DNA of 64,000 nt from JAKPBU01 sp964425695 (GTDB lineage Bacteria > Pseudomonadota > Gammaproteobacteria > Xanthomonadales > Xanthomonadaceae). The notes under the pieces are model-generated. The model saw only the letters and a program-made list of their open reading frames with translations, was not told the DNA's origin and searched no databases. Made by a program: the position numbers and the translations under genes. The DNA is taken from positions 20,676-84,675 of the forward strand of contig CAYRNF010000015.1 in the NCBI GenBank assembly GCA_964425695.1. The letters are read 5' to 3'. Shown here in pieces: positions 36,474-46,941 of the stretch; the stretch's first letter is position 1, and every line of letters starts with the position of its first letter.

Positions 36474-38239
36474 TACGCGTCCGACCTCGGCCGCACGGCC
36501 ACGTGCACTTCGGCCAGCTGCGCGTCGGGGATCGGCGACGGCGCGCCGGTCATCAGGCACTGCGCGCCGGTGGTCTTGGGGAAGGCGATCACGTCGCGGA
36601 TCGACTCGGTGCCGGCCATCAGCGCGGCGATGCGGTCGATGCCGAACGCGATGCCGCCATGCGGCGGCGCGCCGTACTTGAGCGCGTCCAGCAGGAAGCC
36701 GAACTTGCCTTCGGCCTCCTCCGCGCCGATGCCCAGCAGCTCGAACACCGCCGACTGCATCGCCGAGTTGTGGATGCGGATCGAGCCGCCGCCGATCTCG
36801 TTGCCGTTGAGCACCATGTCGTAGCCGCGGCTCACCGCGGTCTTCGCGTTGGCCCGCAGGTCGTCGATCGAATCGACCGCTGGCGCGGTGAACGGATGGT
36901 GCAGCGCGACGAACCGGTTCTCGTCCGCGTCCCACTCGAACATCGGGAAGTCGGTGACCCACAGCGGCGCCCAGCCGTCTTGCACCAGACCGAAGTCCTT
37001 GCCGGCCTTCAGGCGCACGGCCCCCATGAAGTCGGACACCTTGCCGTAGGCGCCCGCGCCGAAGAACACCGCGTCGCCGTTGCCGGCGCCCACGTGCCTG
37101 AGCAGTGCCTCGAACGCGCCGTCGGCGAAGAACTTCGCGATCGGCGAGGTCACCGCGCCACTGTCGTCGAGCTTCGCGTAGGCCAGGCCCTTCGCGCCGA
37201 ACTTCGCGGCATGCGCGGCGTACTCGTCGATCTGCTTGCGCGACAGCGACGCGCCGCCCGGAACGCGCAGCGCGGCCACGCGGCCGTCGGGGTCGCTGGC
37301 CGCGGCGGTGAACACCGCGAATTCGCAGTCCTTCACCAAGTCCGCCACGTCCACCAGTTCCAGCGCGATGCGCAGGTCGGGCTTGTCCGAGCCGTAGCGG
37401 CGCATGGCCTCGGCATAGGTCATGCGCGGGAATTCGGCGGCAAGCTCGACGTCCGCAACCTCGCGGAACACGTCGCGCACCATCGCCTCCACCGTGTCCT
37501 GCACGTCGCGCTCGGACACCCACGCGAACTCCATGTCGAGCTGGGTGAATTCCAGCTGGCGATCGGCGCGCAGCGCTTCGTCGCGGAAGCAGCGCGCGAT
37601 CTGGTAGTAGCGGTCGAAGCCCGCCATCATCAGGATCTGCTTGAACAGCTGCGGGCTCTGCGGCAGCGCGTAGAACTCGCCCGGATGCATGCGCGCGGGC
37701 ACGAGGAAGTCGCGCGCGCCTTCCGGCGTGGCCTTGGTGAGGATCGGCGTCTCGATGTCCTGGAAACCGCGCTCGTCGAGGTAACGGCGCAGTGCCGCCA
37801 CCAGCTTCGTGCGCGTGCGCATGCGGCGCTGCATGTCGGCGGTGCGCAGGTCCAGGTAACGGTACTTGAGGCGGATGTCCTCGCCCGGGTTCTCGTGCGC
37901 GTGGAAGGGCAGCGGCTCGGCCTTGTTGAGCACTTCGATGTTCGTTGCGACGACTTCGACGCGGCCGGTCGCGATCCGGTCGTTGACCGAATGGCGAGCA
38001 CGCACCGTGCCCGTGATGCGCAGGCAGTCCTCGTAGCCGACCTTCGAGGCCGCGGCGATGACGCCGGCGTTGCCTTCGGCATCGGACGGCTCGGCGACGA
38101 TCTGCACGATGCCCTCGTGGTCGCGCAGGTCGATGAAGCAGACGCCGCCGAGGTCGCGGGCGACGTCGGCCCAGCCGCAGAGGGTGACGGTCTGGCCGAT
38201 CAGCGCCTCGTCGACGAGGCCGCAGAAATGGGTACGCAT
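36473..38239 (-). CDS. aspS: aspartate-tRNA ligase
   Basis: A 588-residue class II aminoacyl-tRNA synthetase of bacterial type. N-terminal OB-fold anticodon-binding domain (VTLCGWADVARDLGGVCFID), class II motif 1/2 region (FRDEALRADRQLEFTQLDMEF), the bacterial GAD insertion (about 290-415), and motif 3 HGGIAFGIDRIAALMAG. It charges tRNA-Asp, possibly also tRNA-Asn. Neighbour order fmdB-aspS upstream and yebC-ruvC farther downstream is conserved in relatives; here about 13 kb of other genes separate aspS from yebC. Confidence 0.97.
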   Translation of the reverse strand: MRTHFCGLVDEALIGQTVTLCGWADVARDLGGVCFIDLRDHEGIVQIVAEPSDAEGNAGVIAAASKVGYEDCLRITGTVRARHSVNDRIATGRVEVVATNIEVLNKAEPLPFHAHENPGEDIRLKYRYLDLRTADMQRRMRTRTKLVAALRRYLDERGFQDIETPILTKATPEGARDFLVPARMHPGEFYALPQSPQLFKQILMMAGFDRYYQIARCFRDEALRADRQLEFTQLDMEFAWVSERDVQDTVEAMVRDVFREVADVELAAEFPRMTYAEAMRRYGSDKPDLRIALELVDVADLVKDCEFAVFTAAASDPDGRVAALRVPGGASLSRKQIDEYAAHAAKFGAKGLAYAKLDDSGAVTSPIAKFFADGAFEALLRHVGAGNGDAVFFGAGAYGKVSDFMGAVRLKAGKDFGLVQDGWAPLWVTDFPMFEWDADENRFVALHHPFTAPAVDSIDDLRANAKTAVSRGYDMVLNGNEIGGGSIRIHNSAMQSAVFELLGIGAEEAEGKFGFLLDALKYGAPPHGGIAFGIDRIAALMAGTESIRDVIAFPKTTGAQCLMTGAPSPIPDAQLAEVHVAVRPRSDA

Positions 38240-38323
38240 GGGGGCTCCGGTGGACGCTGCAGGAGGCGGCGCCGCGAAAATCGAGCCCGCAAGTCTACCC
38301 GGGCCTCGCGCCCGGGTCCGGCC

Positions 38324-38683
38324 TCAGTCCGCCTTGGGGGCGGGCTTGGCCGCTGCAGGCGCGGGCGTCGCCGGCTTGGCGGCCGGCTTGGCCTCGGGCT
38401 TGGGGTCGGCCGGCTTGGCGGTCGCGTCCGGCTTCGCCTCGCCCCCCGCCTTGGCGCCTTCCCCGCCCTCTCCGGCCAGGTTGCGCTTGCGGTCGCCGTC
38501 CTTCTTGAAGTCGGTTTCGTACCAGCCGCTGCCGGACAGGCGGAACGAGGGCGCGGTCACCTGGCGCCGGATCGTGCCCGCCGCGCCGCACTCCGGGCAG
38601 GTCGCCGGATCCGGATCCGAAAGTTTCTGCAGCTTGTCGAAGGCATGGCCGCAGGCGTCGCAGGCGAAGGCGTAGATGGGCAT
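38324..38683 (-). CDS. FmdB/putative regulatory zinc-ribbon protein
   Basis: A 119-residue protein. The N-terminal zinc ribbon has cysteines C8, C11, C29 and C32 (MPIYAFACDACGHAF, CPECG), the hallmark of the FmdB family of putative regulators. A conserved FRLSGSGWYETDFKKDG segment follows at about 47, then a 55-residue tail of Lys, Pro and Ala (KPAAKPATPAPAAAKPAPKAD) resembling nucleic-acid-binding tails. The start MPIYAF at 38683 is the universal family start; an upstream in-frame ATG (38740) is less likely. It is immediately upstream of aspS in the same direction. Confidence 0.92.
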   Translation of the reverse strand: MPIYAFACDACGHAFDKLQKLSDPDPATCPECGAAGTIRRQVTAPSFRLSGSGWYETDFKKDGDRKRNLAGEGGEGAKAGGEAKPDATAKPADPKPEAKPAAKPATPAPAAAKPAPKAD

Positions 38684-38819
38684 GGCGCGGGGCTGGGCAG
38701 AGGGGACTGCGGATTCTGGGGATTGTGCGCGCCGGTTCAAGCCCGGCGCCGTGTCCCGGACCGGCGGATCAGGCCGTTATGCTCTGGCCCGTCGATGATC
38801 CGCATGCCTGGAGAACGCA

Positions 38820-39530
38820 ATGATCGAAGCTCCCGCCCGCTCCACGCTTGCCGCGCTGCTGATCGCCCTGGGCCTGCTGGGCGCCGGCTGGTTCGCAGGA
38901 CAGGGCATGGCCAAGCTGCGCACCGCCGACCGGTTCGTGACCGTGAAGGGCTCGGCGGAGAAGATCGTGGATGCCGACCTGGTGGTGTGGCCGCTGTCGC
39001 AGACGGTGGGCGGCAACGAACTCGGCGCGGTGCAGGCGCAGCTGGACGCCAACACCGCCACGATCCGCACGTTCCTGGCCGGGGCCGGCTTCAAGGACGA
39101 CGAGATCGTGGTGTCGCCGCCGCGGCTGGAGGACCGGTGGAGCTATGCCTACGGCGAGAACCGGCCGCCGGAGCGCTACCGCTATTCCAATACCGTGACC
39201 CTGCGCACCAGCCGCGTGCGCGAAGCACTGGTGGCGCTGCGCCGCAGCGGCGACATCGTGGCCAAGGGCGTGCTGCTGAACACCGAGGAAGGCGGCGGGC
39301 CGGAGTTCGAGTACACCAAGCTCAACGACATCAAGCCTGCGCTGATCGCCGAAGCAACCGACGCGGCGCGCAAGTCCGCGGAGCAGTTCGCGAAGGATTC
39401 CGGCGCGCGCCTGGGCGGGATCCGCAGCGCCAACCAGGGCGTGGTGTCGATCAGCGACCGCGACCGCGGCAGCCCGCAGGTCAAGACGGTGCGGGTGGTC
39501 ACCACGGTGGAATACTTCCTCAAGGACTGA
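38820..39530 (+). CDS. SIMPL (DUF541) domain protein, membrane-anchored
   Basis: A 236-residue protein. An N-terminal hydrophobic segment (about 8-28, LAALLIALGLLGAGWFAGQG) serves as a signal anchor, followed by the SIMPL/DUF541 domain (FVTVKGSAEKIVDADLVVW ... VVTTVEYFLKD). Members are periplasmic or membrane-bound and of unknown function in most bacteria. It is followed after five bases by a small membrane protein in the same direction, so the two may form an operon. Confidence 0.9.
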   Translation: MIEAPARSTLAALLIALGLLGAGWFAGQGMAKLRTADRFVTVKGSAEKIVDADLVVWPLSQTVGGNELGAVQAQLDANTATIRTFLAGAGFKDDEIVVSPPRLEDRWSYAYGENRPPERYRYSNTVTLRTSRVREALVALRRSGDIVAKGVLLNTEEGGGPEFEYTKLNDIKPALIAEATDAARKSAEQFAKDSGARLGGIRSANQGVVSISDRDRGSPQVKTVRVVTTVEYFLKD

Positions 39531-39535
39531 AGCCC

Positions 39536-40168
39536 GTGTCCGCGCGTGTGCCGGCGCTGCTCCTGGCGCTACTGGCCTGGGCGGCTCTTGGGCTGCAGCT
39601 GTGGCTGTCGCTGCGCCTTTCGTACGCCTACGGCCACGGCTGGATGCATGGCCTGGTGGCGTACTTCGGCTACTTCACGGTGCTGACCAACCTGTTCGTG
39701 GCGCTGGTCGCCACGCGCGGCGCGCATCGCGAGGACGGCGGGCGCGAACTGGCGTGGCGCGGCTGCGCGGTGGCGTCCATCGTGGTGGTCGGGATCGGTT
39801 ATCACCTGCTGCTGCGCAACGTGTGGGACCCGCAGGGCTGGCAGAAGCTCGCCGACATCGCGCTGCACTACGCGGTGCCGCTGGCGGCCGTGCTGTGGTG
39901 GCTGGGCTGGCCACCGCGATCGCGGATCGCGCGGGCAGCGCCACTGCTGTGGCTGGCATGGCCGCTGGCCTATGCGGCGTACGCGCTGCTGCGCGGTCCG
40001 CTGGTGGGCAGCTACCCCTACCCCTTCATCGACGTGGGTGCCTTGGGCATGCCGCGGGTGCTGGCCAACTTGGCAGCGCTGATGGCGACGTTCGTGCTGG
40101 TGGGCTATGGCGTGCGCGCCGTGGCCCACGCACGCCAGCGTGCGCCCGGCATTACGGCAATCCGCTGA
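39536..40168 (+). CDS. Pr6Pr-family multi-pass membrane protein
   Basis: A 210-residue protein with about six hydrophobic segments. The motif YFGYFTVLTNLFVAL (about 42-56) is typical of the Pr6Pr family. The start is GTG at 39536, five bases after the SIMPL stop; a second GTG four codons later is possible. Function unknown. It converges on the lipoprotein gene, with only three bases between the stop codons. Confidence 0.82.
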   Translation: MSARVPALLLALLAWAALGLQLWLSLRLSYAYGHGWMHGLVAYFGYFTVLTNLFVALVATRGAHREDGGRELAWRGCAVASIVVVGIGYHLLLRNVWDPQGWQKLADIALHYAVPLAAVLWWLGWPPRSRIARAAPLLWLAWPLAYAAYALLRGPLVGSYPYPFIDVGALGMPRVLANLAALMATFVLVGYGVRAVAHARQRAPGITAIR

Positions 40169-40171
40169 GAC

Positions 40172-40792
40172 CTAGCTGCCCCAGGGTGCGGGCGGCGGCG
40201 GCACCGGGCGCGTCAGGTCGAACTCGACGCGGAACAGGCGGCCACTCGGGCGGCTGAGTTCATAGACGAAGCGCTGGCCCGGTTCGACTTCCATGGCCCA
40301 GGTATTGGTCACCGAGGCCCGCGAGCCGGTGCGCTCGAACAGGGCGATGGAGTCGGAATCCACCGGGAAGGCCTGGCGCGTGGCGGTGCCGGCGGTGGCG
40401 GTGTCGCCGCCGTACATCGTGAGCGCGTCCGGCGTGCCATCGGCATGGCGATGGTCGTGCTTGAGGCGCAGGCCGGTGGGCGTGCGCGTGAGCACCCACG
40501 TGCGCGAGCGGTCTTCGCCCACGTGGAACGGAATGCGCAGCTCGCGCTGCGGGTCGTCGCAGCCGCGCACGTGCATCACCAGCGTCTTGCCTTCGAACGG
40601 ATCGGGCGCGGTGGCCGGCGGTGCGGACGGGTCGGGGCGGTTGGCGACGATGCGGCCCGCGTAGGCCTTGCCGCAGTGCGCGGCAAGGGCGGCCAGGAAC
40701 GCATCGGCCGGCTGCGCCGCGCGCGGCGTGGACGACAGGCAGGCCGCCAGCAAGGGCGACAGCGCGAAGGCGAGCAAAGCGGAACGGGTCAT
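40172..40792 (-). CDS. lipoprotein of unknown function
   Basis: A 206-residue exported protein with lipobox LLAAC (Cys18). The mature part is beta-rich with a conserved-looking FVYELSRPSGRLFRVEFDLT C-terminus. A single cysteine pair (HCG at about 40, RGCDD at about 75) could form a disulfide. I do not recognise the family. It ends three bases from the convergent Pr6Pr gene. Confidence 0.82.
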   Translation of the reverse strand: MTRSALLAFALSPLLAACLSSTPRAAQPADAFLAALAAHCGKAYAGRIVANRPDPSAPPATAPDPFEGKTLVMHVRGCDDPQRELRIPFHVGEDRSRTWVLTRTPTGLRLKHDHRHADGTPDALTMYGGDTATAGTATRQAFPVDSDSIALFERTGSRASVTNTWAMEVEPGQRFVYELSRPSGRLFRVEFDLTRPVPPPPAPWGS

Positions 40793-40941
40793 GACGCCAC
40801 GCTAGCCACCGCGACGCAGGGCCGCAAGCGCCCGGGGCGCCAGCGGGGCGCGGACATGCGCCGCGTGCATGCCCGCCGCTGCGTTCGCCATGGCGGATAG
40901 TGGGATGCGCGCTGCAGGGTACGCCGCGGTGCAGCGCGGCA

Positions 40942-42846
<1,905 letters not shown>

Positions 42847-42977
42847 GGGGCGGGTTAGGCGAGCGGACCGCCGCATTTTAGCGGTTTGGGTCCCGGTCGC
42901 TCGCAGATGCGCAATGCGAGGCTGCGAGCCGGCGCCCTTACCGGCCTGCGCTGGCGCGCGGCGACCCCGCAACGGCG

Positions 42978-43541
42978 CTACCTGCGCTGGGCGTACATCT
43001 CCAGGTACGCGTGGCCGTCCGGTCCGGGCGTGACCACCGGCATCGCCTTGGAGAAGCGATCCCCGGCCGCGGTCACCAGCATCATTCCCCAGTCCGAGGC
43101 ATCGTTGTATTTCACGAACCGCGCCTTTACCCGGCACAGGCTGCTGCGGCAGCTCACGTCGAGTTGGTCTGGGACGATCTCGCTGGCGATCATGATGTCC
43201 GATGCCATGGTCTTGGAGAGATGGCGTTCGGTCTGCGGGGCCCACGCCGGGTCGGCCGACTCGCTGCGGAAGGCCTGTCCCATTGCTTCGAGTGCCGCTT
43301 TCGTCTGCGCTTGCTCGCGGTCCGGATCGAAATCATCCGAGCCCGGACCCGGCCATGGCGTCGGCGCGACCGGGTACGTAGAGACGGCGCTCGCCTGCGG
43401 CCGGGTCGCGGACGGTCCGCCTTCGGCCACGGCCTCGGCGACCGCGATGGCCGAAGGCGGTACATGGCGCGTAGCTGTGTACGTGACGAGGGACGCGGCC
43501 AGCGCCGACACCAGCGCCACGGCGATCAAGGGGGTACGCAT
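42978..43541 (-). CDS. small membrane-anchored/exported protein of unknown function
   Basis: A 187-residue protein. Its N-terminal hydrophobic segment (about 4-22, LIAVALVSALAASLVTYTA) looks like a signal anchor. A Pro/Ala-rich linker (25-65) and a compact C-terminal domain (about 80-187) with one cysteine pair follow (VSCRSSLCRVKARFVKY). The pattern of a disulfide-linked helix plus beta sheet is seen in several small proteobacterial periplasmic proteins. Start at 43541 has only a weak ribosome site. Same direction as the exported protein at 43616. Confidence 0.75.
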   Translation of the reverse strand: MRTPLIAVALVSALAASLVTYTATRHVPPSAIAVAEAVAEGGPSATRPQASAVSTYPVAPTPWPGPGSDDFDPDREQAQTKAALEAMGQAFRSESADPAWAPQTERHLSKTMASDIMIASEIVPDQLDVSCRSSLCRVKARFVKYNDASDWGMMLVTAAGDRFSKAMPVVTPGPDGHAYLEMYAQRR

Positions 43542-43565
43542 CGCGGAATCCGTGTTCGTGAAGGG

Positions 43566-43587
43566 GCCCGGGACGCATGTCCCGGGC
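43566..43587 (-). terminator. hairpin between two small exported-protein genes
   Basis: Perfect 9-bp stem GCCCGGGAC (43566-43574) / GTCCCGGGC (43579-43587) with GCAT loop, 29 bp after the stop of the gene at 43616. The T run is weak. Confidence 0.6.
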
Positions 43588-43615
43588 ATTCGATGCCTTG
43601 CGTCTGCTGACCCGA

Positions 43616-44119
43616 TCAGGTCCCGATCTCGTAGTTGTAGAAGTAGTACACGTAGCCCACATCGGTCCCGGGCTCGAGTGCGCAGTTGAAGTTTGCGAAC
43701 GACATGGTTGACGTGGCGCCGACGTCGGCAGGCGTCCACGACAGGAAGGCGCGGCTGTTGGCAGGAACGCTGATGGTCTTGGGCACGATGGTGCCGCCCG
43801 ACTGGTAGTTGTGCACGTAGGTGCAGGTCACCGGAATCGCGGCGGCGGTTCGGTTGTACAGCACCGCATACACCTGGGTGATGCCTTGCGAAGACTCGGC
43901 CGACGTGGGTGCCGAGCACGACACGAACGCGCTGCTCGAACCCTCGTTGGCGACTGCAGTGGGCCGCTTGCGGATCGCGCCCTCGTACGACGGCAGCGAC
44001 GCCTGGCAGATGCCCGCCGCGTTCTGGAAATAGCGGCCTTGCGCGGTGGCGGCCGAGGCGTCGCTCATGACGGCTGCGAACAGCGCAGCCGCGACGCCAA
44101 GTGATGCGATCTTGTTCAT
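43616..44119 (-). CDS. small exported protein of unknown function
   Basis: A 167-residue protein with signal peptide (cleavage near DASA, residue 23) and a mature part of beta-strand character with four cysteines (GICQ, VSCSAP, VTCTYV, FNCALE), probably two disulfides. Start ATG at 44119 with AGGA nine bases upstream. The repeated short beta segments (TVPVTCTYVHNYQSGG-like) suggest a secreted Ig-like fold. I do not recognise the family. It is divergent from the TonB-dependent receptor. Confidence 0.8.
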   Translation of the reverse strand: MNKIASLGVAAALFAAVMSDASAATAQGRYFQNAAGICQASLPSYEGAIRKRPTAVANEGSSSAFVSCSAPTSAESSQGITQVYAVLYNRTAAAIPVTCTYVHNYQSGGTIVPKTISVPANSRAFLSWTPADVGATSTMSFANFNCALEPGTDVGYVYYFYNYEIGT

Positions 44120-44279
44120 CGAGATGTCCTGAAGGAAAGCCACCCCTCGCGGTGGCATGCGGCGCCGGGCAGGCGCATGGAGAGGAACGCCGGCGCCGCC
44201 CGATTGCGGCCATGCCCGCTGCGAAAGGCCGCAGGGACGCGCACGCCGCGCGCCGCGCGCAGCCCGCGCGACGTTCACG

Positions 44280-44308
44280 TTGCGAAGCGCAGCCCGCTTT
44301 GCTACACC
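44280..44308 (+). promoter_or_regulatory. candidate sigma-70-type promoter of the TonB receptor
   Basis: TTGCGA (44280-44285) and TACACC (44303-44308) are 17 bases apart. They lie 52 bp upstream of the receptor ATG. Each matches its consensus at four of six positions. Confidence 0.4.
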
Positions 44309-44359
44309 GGCGGCGGGGAGATCCGCGCCGCAGCCCATCTACCGTTACCGGGGAAACCA

Positions 44360-46774
44360 ATGACACGACGTCCGCTCGTCCTCGCCCTGTCGTCGGCGCT
44401 GTGCGCCATGCCGCTGCTGGCATCGGCGCAACAGGCCGCCGCCCAGGAGACCGAAGCGCGCACGCTGGATACGCTGATCGTCACCGGTACCCGCGCCAGC
44501 GACCGCACGGTGGCCGAGTCGACGTCGCCCATCGACGTCATCACGCCCGAGGCGCTGCAGTCCACCGGCACCGCGGAACTGGCCACGGCGCTGTCGCGCA
44601 CCCTGCCTTCTCTCAACTTCCCGCGCCTGGCGATTTCCGACGGCTCCGATGCGGTGCGTCCGGCGCAGCTGCGCGGCCTGTCGCCGGACCACGTGCTGGT
44701 GCTGGTCAATGGCAAGCGCTACCACAGCGGCGCCCTGGTGAACGTCAACGGCACGCAGGGGCGCAGTTCGTCGCCGGTGGATCTGAACACCATCCCGATC
44801 GCGGCGATCGACCGCGTCGAGGTGCTGCGCGACGGCGCGTCCGCGCAGTACGGTTCCGATGCGATCGCCGGCGTGATCAACATCGTGCTGAAGGACGACG
44901 CCAGCGGCGGAAGCGCCGGCCTGCGCGCGGGCCAGTACAGCGCCGGCGACGGGCGCCAGTACGAGGCCACCGCCAACGCCGGGTTCGGGCTTGGCGCGGA
45001 CGGGTTCCTCAACCTCACCGCGCAGGCCGGCGACCAGGAACAGACCGACCGCGCGCGTCCGTTCACCGGCACGCCCGGTGCCACCACCCCGCCGCTGGGC
45101 CGCGTGGTGCAGCGCCAGGGCGACCCGGAAGTGGAGAGCTATTCGGCCAGCTACAACGCCGAGATCGCGGCGAACGACGCGGTCACGCTGTATTCGTACG
45201 GCATCCACACGCGGCGCGACGTGCTCTCCAACGGATTCTTCCGCCCCGCCGGAGATCCGCGCAACATCCCGTCGATCTATCCGCAAGGATTCCTGCCGCA
45301 GATCAACAACGTCTCGGAGGACTGGGGCTTCGTGGGCGGGCTGCGCTCCACGGTGTTCGACGACACCGACCTGGACTTCAGCTACACCTACGGCTCGAAC
45401 GAACTGACCTTCGACATCCTCAACACGCTCAACCGGAGCCTGGGCCCCACCTCGCCCACGCAGTTCTACGCCGGTGCGCTGGAAGTGCGCCAGCACGTGC
45501 TGAACTTCGACCTGAAGACGCTGCTGGAGGTCGGGCTGGCGTATCCGCTCACCCTCTCCTACGGCGTCGAATGGCGCGGCGACGTGTTCGAACAGTCGCC
45601 GGGCGAGCCGCTGTCGTACGCCAACGGCGGCGTGATTGCGCCGGGACAGACCGCGCCGGCGCCCGGCGCGCAGGTGTTCTCCGGCTTCCGGCCGCAGAAC
45701 AGCGGCGAGTTCGACCGGCACAACTACTCGGTCTACGCGGGCCTGGAAGGCGACCTGACCGAGAAGCTCTCCGCCGGCATCGCCGCGCGCTACGAGAACT
45801 ACAGCGACTTCGGCGACACCACCACCGGCAAGATCACCGCGCGCTATGCGTTCACCGATGCCGTGGCGCTGCGCGGCACGGCGTCCACCGGCTTCCACGC
45901 GCCGTCGCTGCAGCAGCAGTTCTTCTCGTCCACCGCGACCAACTTCATCGTGGTGCCCGGCGTGGGCAACACGCCGTTCGACATCGTCACCTTCCGCGTC
46001 ACCGACCCGGCCGGCATCGCGCTGGGCGCCGAGCCGCTGAAGGCGGAGGAATCCACCAACTACAGCCTGGGCCTGGTGCTGCAGCCGGCCGAGCGCCTGT
46101 ACGTCACCATCGACGCGTACCGGATCGAACTGGAAGACCGCATCACGCTGTCGGAGAACCTCACCAGCGCCGCGGTGCGCAACTTCCTCAACGCCAACGG
46201 CTTCCCCGGCGTCGGCGGCGGCCGCTATTTCACCAATGCCATCGACACCACCACCGACGGCATCGACGTGGTGGCCACGTACGGCTTCGAACTGGGCGCG
46301 GGCGACCTGGAACTGACCGGCGGCTACAACTACAACAAGACGCGGATCGACCGCGTGGCGCCGAACCCGGCGTCGCTGGCGGCGATCGACCCCAACGCGC
46401 TGCGCTTCGGGCGCGTGGAGATCGGGCGGTTCGAGGTGGGTGCGCCGCGCGACAAGTTCCTGTTCGGCGGTACGTGGAAGGGCAGCGCGTGGGAGTTTTC
46501 CGCCAACGCCACGCGCTACGGCGAGATCACCATCCGCAACGCCAGTCCGGCGCAGGACCAGACGTTCGATCCGAAGTGGACGCTGGACCTGGCGGCGACC
46601 TATCGCGTCGGCGGCTTCAGTTTCACGCTCGGCGGCGACAACGTGCTGGACGAATACCCCGACGAAGTGCTTCCGCTGAACTCCACCAGCGGCCAGCTGG
46701 TGTACGCCAGCAGCGCGGCGCCCTTCGGCTTCAACGGCGCGTTCGTGTACGGCAGGATCGGCTACCGCTGGTAG
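44360..46774 (+). CDS. TonB-dependent receptor
   Basis: An 804-residue outer-membrane receptor. Signal peptide cleaves near AAAQ (about 29). A TonB-box-like DTLIVTGTRAS is followed by the plug domain (about 50-175; LRGLSPDHVLVLVNGKRYH, VLRDGASAQYGSDAIAGVINIVLK) and a 22-strand-type barrel ending in ...GRIGYRW with terminal aromatic. The start at 44360 has GGGGA nearby; a longer upstream frame has no signal sequence. Substrate not evident. There is no linked TonB or periplasmic transport gene. Confidence 0.95.
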   Translation: MTRRPLVLALSSALCAMPLLASAQQAAAQETEARTLDTLIVTGTRASDRTVAESTSPIDVITPEALQSTGTAELATALSRTLPSLNFPRLAISDGSDAVRPAQLRGLSPDHVLVLVNGKRYHSGALVNVNGTQGRSSSPVDLNTIPIAAIDRVEVLRDGASAQYGSDAIAGVINIVLKDDASGGSAGLRAGQYSAGDGRQYEATANAGFGLGADGFLNLTAQAGDQEQTDRARPFTGTPGATTPPLGRVVQRQGDPEVESYSASYNAEIAANDAVTLYSYGIHTRRDVLSNGFFRPAGDPRNIPSIYPQGFLPQINNVSEDWGFVGGLRSTVFDDTDLDFSYTYGSNELTFDILNTLNRSLGPTSPTQFYAGALEVRQHVLNFDLKTLLEVGLAYPLTLSYGVEWRGDVFEQSPGEPLSYANGGVIAPGQTAPAPGAQVFSGFRPQNSGEFDRHNYSVYAGLEGDLTEKLSAGIAARYENYSDFGDTTTGKITARYAFTDAVALRGTASTGFHAPSLQQQFFSSTATNFIVVPGVGNTPFDIVTFRVTDPAGIALGAEPLKAEESTNYSLGLVLQPAERLYVTIDAYRIELEDRITLSENLTSAAVRNFLNANGFPGVGGGRYFTNAIDTTTDGIDVVATYGFELGAGDLELTGGYNYNKTRIDRVAPNPASLAAIDPNALRFGRVEIGRFEVGAPRDKFLFGGTWKGSAWEFSANATRYGEITIRNASPAQDQTFDPKWTLDLAATYRVGGFSFTLGGDNVLDEYPDEVLPLNSTSGQLVYASSAAPFGFNGAFVYGRIGYRW

Positions 46775-46941
46775 TGCGCGGCCACCGGGCCGCGCACCCG
46801 CGCCTGCCTGACGTGGCAACGGCCGAAGCCGCTGCCGCCAGGCGCCACGGAATGCGCGAGCCGGCCGCGCCGGTTCACGGCGATTGCACGCCGCCCGACT
46901 AAGGTGCCGCATCGGCCGACCGGCCCGCGGATGTCGAAGGC

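Noticed and set aside
36239..39530. Very long open frame of over 1000 codons on the plus strand running over aspS
   Set aside because: It is antisense to aspS for most of its length, and composition is Arg/His/Gly-rich as expected from a high-GC shadow frame. Only its last part is a real gene (39536-40168).
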